A stretch of 40,016 nt of DNA from Parvibaculum sp. (lineage in GTDB: Bacteria > Pseudomonadota > Alphaproteobacteria > Parvibaculales > Parvibaculaceae): contig NZ_NYVD01000002.1 in the NCBI RefSeq assembly GCF_002684405.1, positions 1 through 40,016 of the forward strand. The letters are read 5' to 3'. How positions within the stretch are numbered: position 1 is the first letter of the stretch; every line of letters begins with the position of its first letter. Position numbers and translations under genes: made by a program. Positions 1-8,286 of this stretch are shown here, one piece after another. The notes under the pieces are model-generated. The model did not search any database and was not told where the DNA came from. It saw only the letters and a program-made list of their open reading frames with translations.

Positions 1-283
1 CCGTATGGCCGGGTGTGCCGCCCCGGATTCTGCCGGCCTGGAGGCGCGACATGGCGTGGACATGGCTGACGGCGGCGCGCTGCGCTTCCTTGCTGACTTT
101 TTTCGCTTTCGCTTCGCCGCCGAACATGCCCTGCCGGTTGTCATAGACGAAGGCGATGAAGCAGAGGGCTGCGAGCGTACCCACCGAGATGCCCGCGCCC
201 TGGTTCTGCAAGAGGATCAGTACGGTAAGGGCCGCGCCGCCAATGGCGAGAACGCCTGCCGTGAACATTCGCAACATACGCAT
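1..283 (-). CDS. Small membrane protein, 3' end beyond window
   Basis: Reading the minus strand from an ATG at 283 gives an open frame of 94 codons that runs off the left edge, so the C-terminus is not seen. A good ribosome binding site (GGGAGGTGG) lies just upstream of the ATG. Residues about 7-26 and 33-47 are hydrophobic and look like two membrane segments joined by a short polar turn (QNQG). The visible tail is basic and polar (KAKKVSKEAQR). I do not recognise a family. The gene is divergent from the flavin reductase at 393, with about 110 bases between them. The plus-strand frame over the same bases is a less convincing alternative because it has no comparable ribosome binding site and no membrane pattern. 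Confidence 0.6.
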   Translation of the reverse strand, partial: MRMLRMFTAGVLAIGGAALTVLILLQNQGAGISVGTLAALCFIAFVYDNRQGMFGGEAKAKKVSKEAQRAAVSHVHAMSRLQAGRIRGGTPGHT

Positions 284-392
284 GGTGCCACCTCCCATTT
301 CGTCCTGCCGCATGGCGCATGGGCGCCCGATTGAGGCATTATAACCGCTCATATGGCGATATAGCGACGAGATTGATAGCGAGCGAGGCGAG

Positions 393-995
393 ATGTTCTA
401 CGATGCGGAAAAGAACGAACACGGGCTGAAGCACGACCCGTTCAAGGCGCTGGTGGTGCCGCGGCCGATCGGCTGGATTTCGACGCTGGACAAGGAGGGT
501 GTCGCCAATCTCGCGCCCTACAGCTTCTTCAATGGCGTGGCGACCGATCCGCATATCGTGATGTTCGCAAGCGGCCTCCGCAAGGACAGCCAGCGAAATG
601 CGGAGGAGACGGGCGAATTCGTCTGCAATTTTTCCGGCTGGGCGCAGCGCGAGGCGATGAACGCCTCATCCGCCTCGGTGGCGTCGGAGGTCGATGAGTT
701 CGAGCTGGCCGGGCTCGAGAAGCTGCCTTCGCAACTGGTGAAGCCACCCCGCGTGAAAGGCGCTCCCGCGCATTTCGAATGCGTCTATCTCGATACGATC
801 CGCCTGAAGGACCGGCATGGGGAAAAGCACCCGCTCTTCGAAGTAGTACTGGGACAGGTGATCGGCATTCATGTCGACGACCGTTTCATCGCTGACGGCA
901 TGGTCGATTCAGCCGCCATGAAACCGCTGTCGCGCCTCGGCTATATGGACTATGCGGTGGTGGAGGAGGTCTTCCGGATGGATCGGCCGAAATAG
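393..995 (+). CDS. Flavin reductase family protein (FMN-binding split barrel)
   Basis: This 200-residue protein matches the flavin reductase-like domain proteins that bind FMN and either reduce free flavin with NAD(P)H or act as small flavoprotein oxidoreductases in the cytoplasm. The signature is the N-terminal stretch around residues 18-55, with PRPIGWIST, NLAPYSFFN and DPHIVMFA, which forms the flavin-binding part of the split barrel. The length is normal for single-domain members. GAGGCGAG lies directly before the ATG. The HAD phosphatase gene follows with essentially no gap, so the two are probably co-transcribed. The physiological partner cannot be told from the sequence. The window also encodes an LLM flavin-dependent oxidoreductase far downstream, but a link is speculation. 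Confidence 0.85.
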   Translation: MFYDAEKNEHGLKHDPFKALVVPRPIGWISTLDKEGVANLAPYSFFNGVATDPHIVMFASGLRKDSQRNAEETGEFVCNFSGWAQREAMNASSASVASEVDEFELAGLEKLPSQLVKPPRVKGAPAHFECVYLDTIRLKDRHGEKHPLFEVVLGQVIGIHVDDRFIADGMVDSAAMKPLSRLGYMDYAVVEEVFRMDRPK

Positions 996-1004
996 GTGGG
1001 GGCG

Positions 1005-1724
1005 ATGGGGAAGACGGTGGAGATCAAGGGGCTGCTGTTCGACAAGGACGGCACGTTGTTCGATTTTCATCGAAGCTGGACGTCGGTCTTCGGCGACGCC
1101 GCGAACCGGCTTGCCCATGGCGATGAGGCTCTTGCTCAGCATTTGATGGTGGCGGGCGGATATGACATTCCCTCAGGCCGGATTGCCGCGGGCAGTATTT
1201 TCGCCGCAGGCGATACGCGGGATCTCGCTGAGGCCTGGCGTTCTCATTTGACCGCCTGGGAGAACGACGATCTCGTTTCCTGGCTCGATGTGCTCTTTGC
1301 AGAGATGGGACCGGATGCGTCGGTGCCCGTGACCGACCTGGCCACTTTCTTCGCGGAGCTGAAGGCGAGAGGACTCATCCTCGGCGTTGCGACGAATGAC
1401 AGCTATGCGTCTGCCATGGCGGCGGTGGAGCGTTTCGACTTCGGGCCGCATCTTTCTTTTTGTTGCGGATATGACAGCGGACACGGATCGAAGCCCGGGC
1501 CGGGGATGGTGCAGGCCTTTTGCCGGGAAACCGGGCTGGAGGCGCCATCCGTCGCCGTTATCGGCGACAACACGCATGACCTTGAAATGGCGCGCGCGGC
1601 GGGCGCCGGGCTTGCCATCGGCGTGCTGACGGGCACAAGCGGGCGCGACGACCTCATGCCGTTTGCCGACATGGTGATCGACAGCATCGCGCTCTTGCCG
1701 GAAATACTCGACCGTGGCGCCTAG
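1005..1724 (+). CDS. HAD-superfamily phosphatase (Gph-like)
   Basis: This 239-residue haloacid-dehalogenase-type hydrolase probably removes phosphate from a small metabolite. All four HAD motifs are visible: FDKDGT at residues 12-17 (Asp13 nucleophile, Asp15 acid/base), the Thr of VATND (motif II), the Lys of GHGSKPGP (motif III) and GDNTHD (motif IV, metal binding). The helical cap between motifs I and II resembles phosphoglycolate-phosphatase-like members, but the substrate is unknown. I chose the ATG at 1005, which has the G-rich ribosome binding site GGTGGGGG before it. A GTG at 996 directly abuts the upstream stop and would add three residues. The stop overlaps the convergent stop of the next gene in a shared CTAG. 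Confidence 0.85.
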   Translation: MGKTVEIKGLLFDKDGTLFDFHRSWTSVFGDAANRLAHGDEALAQHLMVAGGYDIPSGRIAAGSIFAAGDTRDLAEAWRSHLTAWENDDLVSWLDVLFAEMGPDASVPVTDLATFFAELKARGLILGVATNDSYASAMAAVERFDFGPHLSFCCGYDSGHGSKPGPGMVQAFCRETGLEAPSVAVIGDNTHDLEMARAAGAGLAIGVLTGTSGRDDLMPFADMVIDSIALLPEILDRGA

Positions 1725-3145
1725 CGCCGCCAGCTCATCGGCTTGATGTCGAATGCGAGGCTGATGCGCTGCGTGTCACCCTTGAAGGGCAGCGTGCGGT
1801 GGAAGAGGTAGGACGGGAAGAAGAAGGCATTACCCGCCTGCGGCTCGAAGGTCACCGTTTCCAAGTCGAAAGCCGGCGTGAAGTCCGGCGGCGGCGCGCC
1901 GAACTCGATCCAGCCTTCCCTCGTTTCCTTGTTGGCGTCGTCGTTTACGACTGGCGGCAGCGCAACGTAATAGACACCGCTCATCCAGCCGCCGACATGA
2001 ATATGAGAGTGCTGGTGGCCGCTTTCAGACAGAAGCGTGCCCCACATGTCGATCTGGTAGCTTTCAGGCACCTGACCGAAAAAGGGGTGTCCCGTCTCGC
2101 GGCGGATCGACGCGAAATGCGCATCGACGGCCTTGCGCAGCATCTTTTCGAAAGCGACGAAAGGTTCGCGAGGATGGTCCAGTAGCAGACCGGTCTGGCC
2201 GCCGCCGCGTGTGGCTTTGCCGGCGGGCTCCCAAACGGTGGTCGGGTCTTCGCGCAGGGCTTCTGCAAGTGCTGCGTTGAAATCCTCCATCGAGGCGTAG
2301 CCTTGCGGCACGTCCAGTGCGGCGCGAGAGACCACACGGCCGATCTCGGCACGATAGCCTGCGGGAAGCTGGCCCAGCTCCTGCGCGCGGACAAAGGGCA
2401 GCCATGCGGCGGCACGTCGTTCCGGCCCGTAGCTTCCAAGCGCTTCCTCGAAGATGTCTGCGGCTTCCTTCCAGCGGCCGAGTTTCATCAGTGCCATGCC
2501 CCGGCTCACAAGCGGTAGCACATCTTTCGGGCTCAGCTCATGGCAACGCTTGTAGGCTTCTTCCGCCGCCTCGTAGTTCTCGCGCTTCTGCTCGGCATTA
2601 CCGAGATTGCCATAGGCGGCGGCATTCTTCGGATCCTGTTCGACGGCGGCCTGAAAATGCGGGATCGCTTCATCGACCCGTCCCTGCCGCAGTACCACCA
2701 TGCCCAGCATGTTGTAGAGCTGTGCGGAAGGATCGAGTTGCAGCGCTGCGCTGAAGGCCGCTTCCGCTTCGGCGAATTTTCCGGCTCGCTGCAGGAGCTG
2801 GCCGAAGGTCACGATGACCCGGGCTTCGCCTGGAAAGCTGCGCACCGCATTGGCGTAATGCGTCAGCGCATCGCCCCAGCGGTTCGTCTGTTGCAGGAAG
2901 CGTCCGTAATTGAGCCAGGGCGTTACCTCATGAGGCCTCAGCTCGATGCATTTGCGCAATTCCTTCTCGGCGATGTCGAATTTGCCCATGGGCAGCAACG
3001 CACTGGCGCGCAGGGCGTGAAGGTCCGGATCGTCAGGGTTCGAGGCGATACGCGCCCGTGCCTTTTCATCGGCCTCCGCGAATTTGCGGGCCTGAAGCAG
3101 TTCCTGGATTTCCTGGGTCGGGGACGGGCCAAAGGGATTCGACAA
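1721..3145 (-). CDS. TPR protein with C-terminal 2OG-Fe(II) oxygenase domain
   Basis: The protein has 474 residues. Residues about 10-240 form a run of tetratricopeptide repeats (for example AAYGNLGNAEQKRENYEAAE), a protein-binding solenoid. Residues about 300-474 look like the putative 2-oxoglutarate/Fe(II) oxygenase family 5 domain. That part has a His-rich stretch at 377-383 (HQHSHIH) followed by SGVYYVALP, a distal His449 in SYLFHRTLPF, and Arg460 in QRISLAFDI, which fit two iron ligands and the 2-oxoglutarate-binding Arg. It probably hydroxylates a protein or small molecule; the target is unknown. The start is a TTG at 3145, and no ATG is available nearby. It lies 13 bases after the CitE-like gene, so it is probably the last gene of that operon. 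Confidence 0.8.
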   Translation of the reverse strand: MSNPFGPSPTQEIQELLQARKFAEADEKARARIASNPDDPDLHALRASALLPMGKFDIAEKELRKCIELRPHEVTPWLNYGRFLQQTNRWGDALTHYANAVRSFPGEARVIVTFGQLLQRAGKFAEAEAAFSAALQLDPSAQLYNMLGMVVLRQGRVDEAIPHFQAAVEQDPKNAAAYGNLGNAEQKRENYEAAEEAYKRCHELSPKDVLPLVSRGMALMKLGRWKEAADIFEEALGSYGPERRAAAWLPFVRAQELGQLPAGYRAEIGRVVSRAALDVPQGYASMEDFNAALAEALREDPTTVWEPAGKATRGGGQTGLLLDHPREPFVAFEKMLRKAVDAHFASIRRETGHPFFGQVPESYQIDMWGTLLSESGHQHSHIHVGGWMSGVYYVALPPVVNDDANKETREGWIEFGAPPPDFTPAFDLETVTFEPQAGNAFFFPSYLFHRTLPFKGDTQRISLAFDIKPMSWRR

Positions 3146-3158
3146 GGGGTGTTCCGTT

Positions 3159-4031
3159 CTAGGTGGATGATTGCGAAGCGCGCTCGACGAGGCGGCGCGC
3201 CTGTTTCAGATGGGGCATGTCGAGCATCACGCCGTCAAGCGAGACGACGCCGACATCGCCTGCGTCCTCGAATGCCTTGATGACGGCATGGGCATGGGCG
3301 AGGTCTTCCCCGCTCGGCGTGAAGACGCGGTTGATGATGGGCACCTGCGCCGGGTGGATCGCCATCTTGCCGGTAAAACCGTCCCGCGCGGCGGCGCGGG
3401 CATCGGTTTCAAGGCCAGCTTCGTCGCGGAAGTCGGCATAGATGCTGTCCACGGGATCGACGCCTGCGGCGACCGCGCCGAGCAGCGTCAGTGTGCGGGC
3501 CAGGCGATAGGGGCCGGTATAGAGGCCGTCATCGTCCTTGTTGGAGCGGGCGCCGAGATCGGCGGCGAGGTCTTCCGCCCCCCAGGTCATCATGGAGAGG
3601 CGGGGCGATGCGCCCTGATAGGTACCGAGGGTGAAAAGCGAGGCGGCGGTTTCCGTCGCCACACAGCAGAGCTTGGTCGATCCGGCGGCGATACCGGCTT
3701 CCTGCTCATGCTCGGTAAGGGCGAAGGCGACCGTCTTGATACAGTCGCCGGACTTCGTCTTCGGGACCATGATGCCGTCGGGTTTGGCTTTCACCACGGC
3801 GGCAAGGTCGTCTTCCCAGAAGGGCGTATCGAGCGCGTTCATGCGCACGAAGAGTTTCGGGCCGGTGCGGTCGGCGCCGGCGAGATAATCGGCGGTGATG
3901 CCGCGCGCGGTTTCCTTGTTGGAGAGCGCAACGGAATCCTCCATGTCGAGGATCAGCACATCCGCGCCGCTCAGATGCGCTTTTGCGAGTTTCTTCTCGC
4001 TGTCGCCGGGGACGAAAAGCCAGGACCGCAT
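3159..4031 (-). CDS. CitE-like CoA-ester lyase (HpcH/HpaI aldolase family)
   Basis: This 290-residue protein belongs to the family of citrate lyase beta chain-like and malyl-CoA lyase-like enzymes, which cleave or form C-C bonds of 3-hydroxyacyl-CoA thioesters using a divalent metal. Visible motifs are LFVPGDSEKKLAKA at the N-terminus, DVLILDMEDSV (metal/substrate acid), MVPKTKS, CVATETAASLF with the metal-binding Glu, MTWGAEDLAADLGA and AIHPAQV near the C-terminus. There is no partner citrate lyase alpha or gamma gene, so it is a stand-alone CoA-ester lyase rather than citrate lyase. The MaoC gene lies three bases upstream and an acyl-CoA dehydrogenase is divergent beyond it. This trio resembles the mycobacterial citE-MaoC-fadE19 locus linked to branched-chain acyl-CoA breakdown. 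Confidence 0.85.
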   Translation of the reverse strand: MRSWLFVPGDSEKKLAKAHLSGADVLILDMEDSVALSNKETARGITADYLAGADRTGPKLFVRMNALDTPFWEDDLAAVVKAKPDGIMVPKTKSGDCIKTVAFALTEHEQEAGIAAGSTKLCCVATETAASLFTLGTYQGASPRLSMMTWGAEDLAADLGARSNKDDDGLYTGPYRLARTLTLLGAVAAGVDPVDSIYADFRDEAGLETDARAAARDGFTGKMAIHPAQVPIINRVFTPSGEDLAHAHAVIKAFEDAGDVGVVSLDGVMLDMPHLKQARRLVERASQSST

Positions 4032-4034
4032 CGC

Positions 4035-4496
4035 TTACTCGCTTTCCGTCTTCGCATGCATGAAGGCCTGCCGCGTACAGGAGGCCACTTCCTCGCCATG
4101 TTGATTATAGGCCTTGTGCTCGAAGGTCACGATGCCCGCTTTCGGCCGCGATTTGGAGCGGCGCTTGCCCATGACTTTCGTTTCGATGCGCAGCGTATCG
4201 CCGTGAAAGACCGGCTTGGGGAAGACCACGTCGGTCATCCCCAGATTGGCGATGGTCGTCATATGGGTCGTCTCATGCACCGAAATGCCGATCATCATGC
4301 CCAGCGTCAGCAGGCTGTTCACCAGCGGCTTGCCGAACTCCGTCTCGCGGGCGGCATAATCATGGTCGATATGGAGCGCGGCCGGGTTCATGGTCATGGT
4401 CGAGAAGAAGGTATTGTCCGCCTCCGTCACCGTGCGGGTGATGGCGTGCTTGAAGAGCTGGCCTTCCTCGAATTCCTCGAAATAGAGTCCCGGCAT
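4035..4496 (-). CDS. MaoC-family hotdog dehydratase
   Basis: This is a 153-residue single-hotdog protein of the MaoC family, whose members add or remove water at 2-enoyl-CoA or 3-hydroxyacyl-CoA thioesters. The hydratase region reads [19 protein letters not shown], followed by [15 protein letters not shown] where many (R)-hydratases have a His-Gly. The conserved [15 protein letters not shown] and [18 protein letters not shown] stretches match the MaoC subgroup encoded next to CitE-like lyases. The ATG at 4496 has GAGGACGAA directly upstream. Its stop is three bases before the lyase start, so they are surely co-transcribed. It is divergent from the acyl-CoA dehydrogenase, suggesting shared use in one degradation pathway (dehydrogenation, hydration, cleavage). 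The substrate is unknown. Confidence 0.87.
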   Translation of the reverse strand: MPGLYFEEFEEGQLFKHAITRTVTEADNTFFSTMTMNPAALHIDHDYAARETEFGKPLVNSLLTLGMMIGISVHETTHMTTIANLGMTDVVFPKPVFHGDTLRIETKVMGKRRSKSRPKAGIVTFEHKAYNQHGEEVASCTRQAFMHAKTESE

Positions 4497-4596
4497 TTCG
4501 TCCTCGGTTGTGTTGTCTTATGTGGCTACCTTATAGCCTCCAAGAGGGACACGAAAAAAGGGATGGCCCGGAAGAAGGCCGAAAGGGAGGAAGCCC

Positions 4597-5766
4597 ATGG
4601 ATTTCACCTTCTCACCCGAACAGGAGGCGATTCGCGATGCTGTAGGGCGGATTTGCGCGCGTTACGACGATGCCTATTGGCTGGCGCATGATCGAGATGG
4701 CGGTTTTCCGGAGGATTTCGTGACCGAAATCGCAGCCGGCGGCTGGCTCGGCATTGCCATGCCGGAGCATCTGGGTGGCGCGGGGCAGGGCGTGACCGAG
4801 GCTGCCATCATCGCCCAGACCATTGCCGAATCCGGCGCCTGCCTGTCGGGAGCGTCGGCCATCCACATCAATCTTTTCGGGCCCATGCCGCTCGTCGTCT
4901 TCGGGACCGACGAGCAGAAGGAGCGCAATCTGCCGCCGCTCATCCGGGGCGAGGACCGCTGCTGCTTCGGCGTGACAGAGCCCGATGCCGGGCTCAACAC
5001 GACTTCCATCAGCACCAAGGCCGAGCGCGACGGCGATCACTATGTGGTGCATGGGCGGAAGATGTGGACCTCGACGGCGCAGACCGCGAACAAGATTTTG
5101 CTGCTGGCGCGCACCACGCCCAAGGAGCAATGCGCCAAACCGACTGCCGGACTGTCGCTCTTCTATACCGATCTCGACCGGGGCGGGGCGACGGAGGTGC
5201 GCGAGATCGAGAAGATGGGCCGCAAGGCGGTCGATTCCAACGCCGTCTTCTTTGATGGGCTTCGCGTGCCGGCGAGCGATCTGATCGGCGAGGAGGGGAA
5301 GGGGTTTCAATATCTGCTTCACGGGCTCAATCCGGAGCGCGTGCTGATCGGCGCGGAAGCTGTGGGCGTGGGGCGCGCCGCGCTTCGCAAGGCCACGGAC
5401 TATGCGCGCGACCGGGTAGTTTTCGGTCGGCCCATCGGCCAGAACCAGGCGATCCAGCATCCGTTGGCCGCCTGCTGGGCGGAGCTGGAGGCGGCCAATC
5501 TGATGGTCTTCAAGGCGGCCTCGCTCTACGATTCCGGTGCCTCCTGCGGCGCGGAGGCCAATGCGGGGAAATATCTGGCGGCGGAAGCAGGCTTCAAGGC
5601 CTGCGAAACGGCCATCATGACCCATGGCGGCATGGGCTATGCCAAGGAATTTCATGTCGAGCGCTATATGCGCGAGGTGATGATCGCCCGCATCGCGCCG
5701 GTGAGCCGGGAGTTGATCCTCAGCCATATCGCGGAGAGAGTGCTGGACCTCCCCAAGAGCTATTGA
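4597..5766 (+). CDS. Acyl-CoA dehydrogenase
   Basis: This 389-residue cytoplasmic FAD enzyme oxidises an acyl-CoA to the 2,3-enoyl-CoA and passes electrons to ETF. Recognisable features are CFGVTEPDAGLNTTSIST (signature 1), the VHGRKMWTSTA strand, DRVVFGRPIGQNQAIQH in the C-terminal helical domain, and THGGMGYAKEFHVERYMR (signature 2). The length and domain order are normal. AAAGGGAGGAAG precedes the ATG. It is divergent from the MaoC/CitE-like operon, with 100 bases between, and is followed by a HIT gene after eight bases. The neighbours suggest a short or branched acyl-CoA substrate, as for mycobacterial FadE19, but that is inference from gene order. Confidence 0.92.
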   Translation: MDFTFSPEQEAIRDAVGRICARYDDAYWLAHDRDGGFPEDFVTEIAAGGWLGIAMPEHLGGAGQGVTEAAIIAQTIAESGACLSGASAIHINLFGPMPLVVFGTDEQKERNLPPLIRGEDRCCFGVTEPDAGLNTTSISTKAERDGDHYVVHGRKMWTSTAQTANKILLLARTTPKEQCAKPTAGLSLFYTDLDRGGATEVREIEKMGRKAVDSNAVFFDGLRVPASDLIGEEGKGFQYLLHGLNPERVLIGAEAVGVGRAALRKATDYARDRVVFGRPIGQNQAIQHPLAACWAELEAANLMVFKAASLYDSGASCGAEANAGKYLAAEAGFKACETAIMTHGGMGYAKEFHVERYMREVMIARIAPVSRELILSHIAERVLDLPKSY

Positions 5767-5774
5767 GGCCAATC

Positions 5775-6182
5775 ATGCCCTTTACCCTCCATGAACGCCT
5801 CGCCGCCGACACGTTGCCGGTGGTCGATCTCGACCTTTGTCGTGTGTTGCTGATGAAGGACCGGCGTTATCCATGGCTCATTCTCGTGCCGAGGCGGGAG
5901 GGGCTCCGGGATTTCGATGAGGTGCGGCCTGAGGACAAGCACGCCTTCTATGAGGAAATCGAAAGGGTGAGCGAAATTCTCCGGGAGGAAACGGCGGCGG
6001 AGAAAATGAACGTGGCCGCGCTGGGCAATATGGTGCCGCAGCTTCACGTCCATATCATTGCCCGTTTCGCGCACGATGCGGCCTGGCCGGGGCCGGTCTG
6101 GGGTGTGGGGGAGGCGGAACCCTATGGACCGGGTGAGGCCGAGGCGCTGCTCGGGCGGTTGAGGGAGAGGCTGGGCAATTAG
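5775..6182 (+). CDS. HIT family protein
   Basis: This 135-residue histidine-triad protein is a nucleotide hydrolase or transferase that would act on AMP- or ADP-linked compounds through a His-AMP intermediate. The triad reads HVHII at residues about 94-98, preceded by the usual NMVPQL, and is one residue shorter than the classic HxHxHxx pattern because the last His is replaced (HVHIIAR). The N-terminal part contains the typical LLMKDRRYPWLILVPRR strand pair. The ATG at 5775 follows GAGG at suitable spacing. A TTG at 5763 overlapping the upstream TGA is possible but less likely. It probably shares the acyl-CoA dehydrogenase transcript. The substrate is not evident. Confidence 0.85.
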   Translation: MPFTLHERLAADTLPVVDLDLCRVLLMKDRRYPWLILVPRREGLRDFDEVRPEDKHAFYEEIERVSEILREETAAEKMNVAALGNMVPQLHVHIIARFAHDAAWPGPVWGVGEAEPYGPGEAEALLGRLRERLGN

Positions 6183-6318
6183 CCGCCGGATGGCCCGGTG
6201 GAGAGGCTATTTCCGCATCCGCCCTCTCATGGTTAACCTTTGATTTATTTCTTCGGGCGAGGGTTGTTCGAAAGCGGGACAGGTGAGTCGTCCTGCATGA
6301 GCCGGATAGACCTACGCC

Positions 6319-6663
6319 ATGCTTACAGCCCAGATCACAGGCCCGACCGGAGCCACCAAGCTGGGGATCGCCTCGATCCTCACGCGGCTTCGTATCGAGC
6401 TCGTACCCGCCTCCATGCAGGCCCGGCTTTATCTCGTCGCCGATGAGCCGGACGAGCAGGCGGCGGTGATCCGTCAGCTGCGCTCGTCGCCTGCGAGCCG
6501 CCATGCGCTGGTGCTTGCCGTTGCCGACAATGCCTCGCCCGCCCATGTGCGCGAGGCGCTGGCTGCGGGGGCGGACGATTATCTCGTCTGGCCCTTCGAT
6601 CCGGAGCTTCTGCTCTTCAAGCTGGAGCAGGCCAGCGCCCGGGGACGCCTCAAAGCCGGCTGA
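6319..6663 (+). CDS. Stand-alone pseudo-receiver domain protein
   Basis: This is a 114-residue protein resembling a response-regulator receiver domain with no output domain. The C-terminal half is characteristic: ALVLAVADNAS (strand 4), VREALAAGADDYLVWPF (helix 4 and strand 5) and a final helix. Key phosphorelay residues look lost. The Lys expected in the DYLxKPF motif is Trp91, the Thr/Ser after strand 4 is Ala, and the N-terminal acidic pair is not visible. It is therefore probably not phosphorylated in the usual way and may bind a partner constitutively. The start at 6319 has only a weak ribosome binding site. It is convergent with the MFS gene and has no kinase gene nearby. Confidence 0.6.
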   Translation: MLTAQITGPTGATKLGIASILTRLRIELVPASMQARLYLVADEPDEQAAVIRQLRSSPASRHALVLAVADNASPAHVREALAAGADDYLVWPFDPELLLFKLEQASARGRLKAG

Positions 6664-6706
6664 GAAAACGAGTCCGCTTCGCGCTCCAACTCATTGAAAC
6701 CATACT

Positions 6707-8125
6707 CTATTTCTCATGTTCCTTACTCCATGCCTCAAGATAGTCGAGGCTCTTGAGATAAGGCTTCAGCGCGAGGAAGCCGGCCGTCGTGGCCAGCGTC
6801 AGGATGACGGCGGGCGCCCAGACCAGCGAATAGCGCAGCATCATCTCGTCGCCGAAGACGAAGTCCGTCACCACTGCGATGGAAGTGGGACCGAGGCCGA
6901 GGCCGATCAGGTTCACGACGAAGATCAGGGCCGCCGAAGCGAACCCGCGCAGCTGGTTCGGCATCAGCTCCTGCAGGGCGGAGGGCCCGGCGCCGGTGGA
7001 GAAGGTGGCAAAGAAGGTCGAGGGGCAGAGCAGGACGAGCGCCCAATGGGGGTCGTTCATCAGCGGATAGCCGAGCGTGAAGGGCATGGCGGCAAGGCCG
7101 GTGGCCGCACAGACCAGCATCCGGCCGTTGCGTATGCCTTTTGCCGTCAGCTTGTCGGCGAGCCAGCCCCCCGCCACGACGCCCGAGGTGCCGAAGATGA
7201 CGATGATCCAGCCATACCACCGACCGGCGTCGACATAGCTCCAGTCATAGGTGCGGACGAAGAAGCTGGGGATCCAGGCGGCGACGCCATAGGCCATCAT
7301 GGCGCATAGCGCGTAGCACAGGCTGAGGGGCAGAAGGGTCTTCCAGTTGTCCTTGAAATATCCCAGAACCTCGCCAAGCGGCACATCGACCTGCTTTTCC
7401 ACGCCGTCCGCGCCGATCTCCTTGCGCATATGGCCGCGTCGCACCGGCTCTTTCAGGCTGAGCGTCCAGAGCGCAATCAGGATGCCCGGCAGGCCTACCA
7501 CGAGGAAGACGACCTGCCAGGCGAAGACGTCACCGACGAGGGGAAGGGTGAGATTGCCGCCATTGGAGACGAGGCCGATCACCTCCGCGCCGATGACGAG
7601 CGCCAGGCCTGCGCCGATATAGACGCCCATGCCGTAGACGCCGAGCGCGAAGCCCAGCCGCTTGGGCGGGAAATAGTCGGCGATCATGGAATAGGCCGAC
7701 GGCGTCAGCGCCGCTTCGCCCACGCCAACGCCCATGCGAAATATGAAGAGTTGCCAGTAAGCCTTTGCCAGACCACAAAAAGCGGTCATCAGGCTCCACA
7801 CGAAAACACCGGCGGAAATGATGCGGACGCGGTGGCTGCGGTCGACCATGCGGCCGATGGGCAGCCCCATCAGCGTGTAGAAAATAGCGAAGGCCAGGCC
7901 CTGCAGCAGGCTCATCTGGGTGTCGGAGATGGCCAGATCGCGCTTCATCGGGCCGACCAGCAGGCTCAATATCTGCCGGTCGATGAAGGAGAAGGTATAG
8001 GCGAGCACCAGCACGCCGACCACGTACCATGCGTAAAGCCGGTTGGGATAAGGCAGCCCGATCCGGTCCTTATGGGGATGATGAAGCTCTTCTTCGACCT
8101 CGGCGGCGATTTCTGTCTCAGCCAT
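6707..8125 (-). CDS. MFS transporter (spinster-like)
   Basis: This 472-residue inner-membrane protein of the major facilitator superfamily has about twelve hydrophobic segments. The N-terminus is soluble and acidic, followed by the first membrane span at about residues 32-52 (AWYVVGVLVLAYTFSFIDRQ), the SFIDRQ feature of spinster-type and related carriers. The loop between spans 2 and 3 carries GLPIGRMVDRSHRVR, the MFS loop motif. A cytoplasmic loop after span 6 (LSLKEPVRRGHMRK) separates the halves. The ATG follows GGGAGGAATTGGGGA. Neighbours give no clue to the cargo. Members of this group in alphaproteobacteria are often annotated as transporters of hydrophobic organic acids or lipids, but no substrate can be claimed. 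Confidence 0.88.
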   Translation of the reverse strand: MAETEIAAEVEEELHHPHKDRIGLPYPNRLYAWYVVGVLVLAYTFSFIDRQILSLLVGPMKRDLAISDTQMSLLQGLAFAIFYTLMGLPIGRMVDRSHRVRIISAGVFVWSLMTAFCGLAKAYWQLFIFRMGVGVGEAALTPSAYSMIADYFPPKRLGFALGVYGMGVYIGAGLALVIGAEVIGLVSNGGNLTLPLVGDVFAWQVVFLVVGLPGILIALWTLSLKEPVRRGHMRKEIGADGVEKQVDVPLGEVLGYFKDNWKTLLPLSLCYALCAMMAYGVAAWIPSFFVRTYDWSYVDAGRWYGWIIVIFGTSGVVAGGWLADKLTAKGIRNGRMLVCAATGLAAMPFTLGYPLMNDPHWALVLLCPSTFFATFSTGAGPSALQELMPNQLRGFASAALIFVVNLIGLGLGPTSIAVVTDFVFGDEMMLRYSLVWAPAVILTLATTAGFLALKPYLKSLDYLEAWSKEHEK

Positions 8126-8286
8126 TCCCCAATTCCTCCCTCTTGCAGAATGTCTGCACGATTCCTCCGTGCTTGGCGGGCAGCTTATCCGATCTCCGTA
8201 TAACCGTTCTCAAAAACCATCATTTTCCGCAAGATGGAATGGCATGGGGCTTGCTCCTGTCTTTTCAGAATTGGAAAGGAAGTCCC

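Noticed and set aside
3159-4031. Citrate lyase beta subunit as part of a citrate lyase complex
   Set aside because: No alpha or acyl-carrier gamma subunit genes are nearby; the protein fits stand-alone CoA-ester lyases better.
3171-4691. A 506-codon plus-strand frame opposite the CitE-like and MaoC genes
   Set aside because: It crosses the divergent promoter region and the start of the acyl-CoA dehydrogenase; the minus-strand genes have clear family motifs.
6201-6228. Possible terminator GAGAGG-N16-CCTCTC after the HIT gene
   Set aside because: The loop is long, the stem is only six pairs and no T-run follows, so it is not convincing.
8029-8286. Upstream extension of the transglycosylase frame
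   Set aside because: It overlaps the divergent MFS gene start and its promoter; the ATG at 8287 has a good ribosome binding site.
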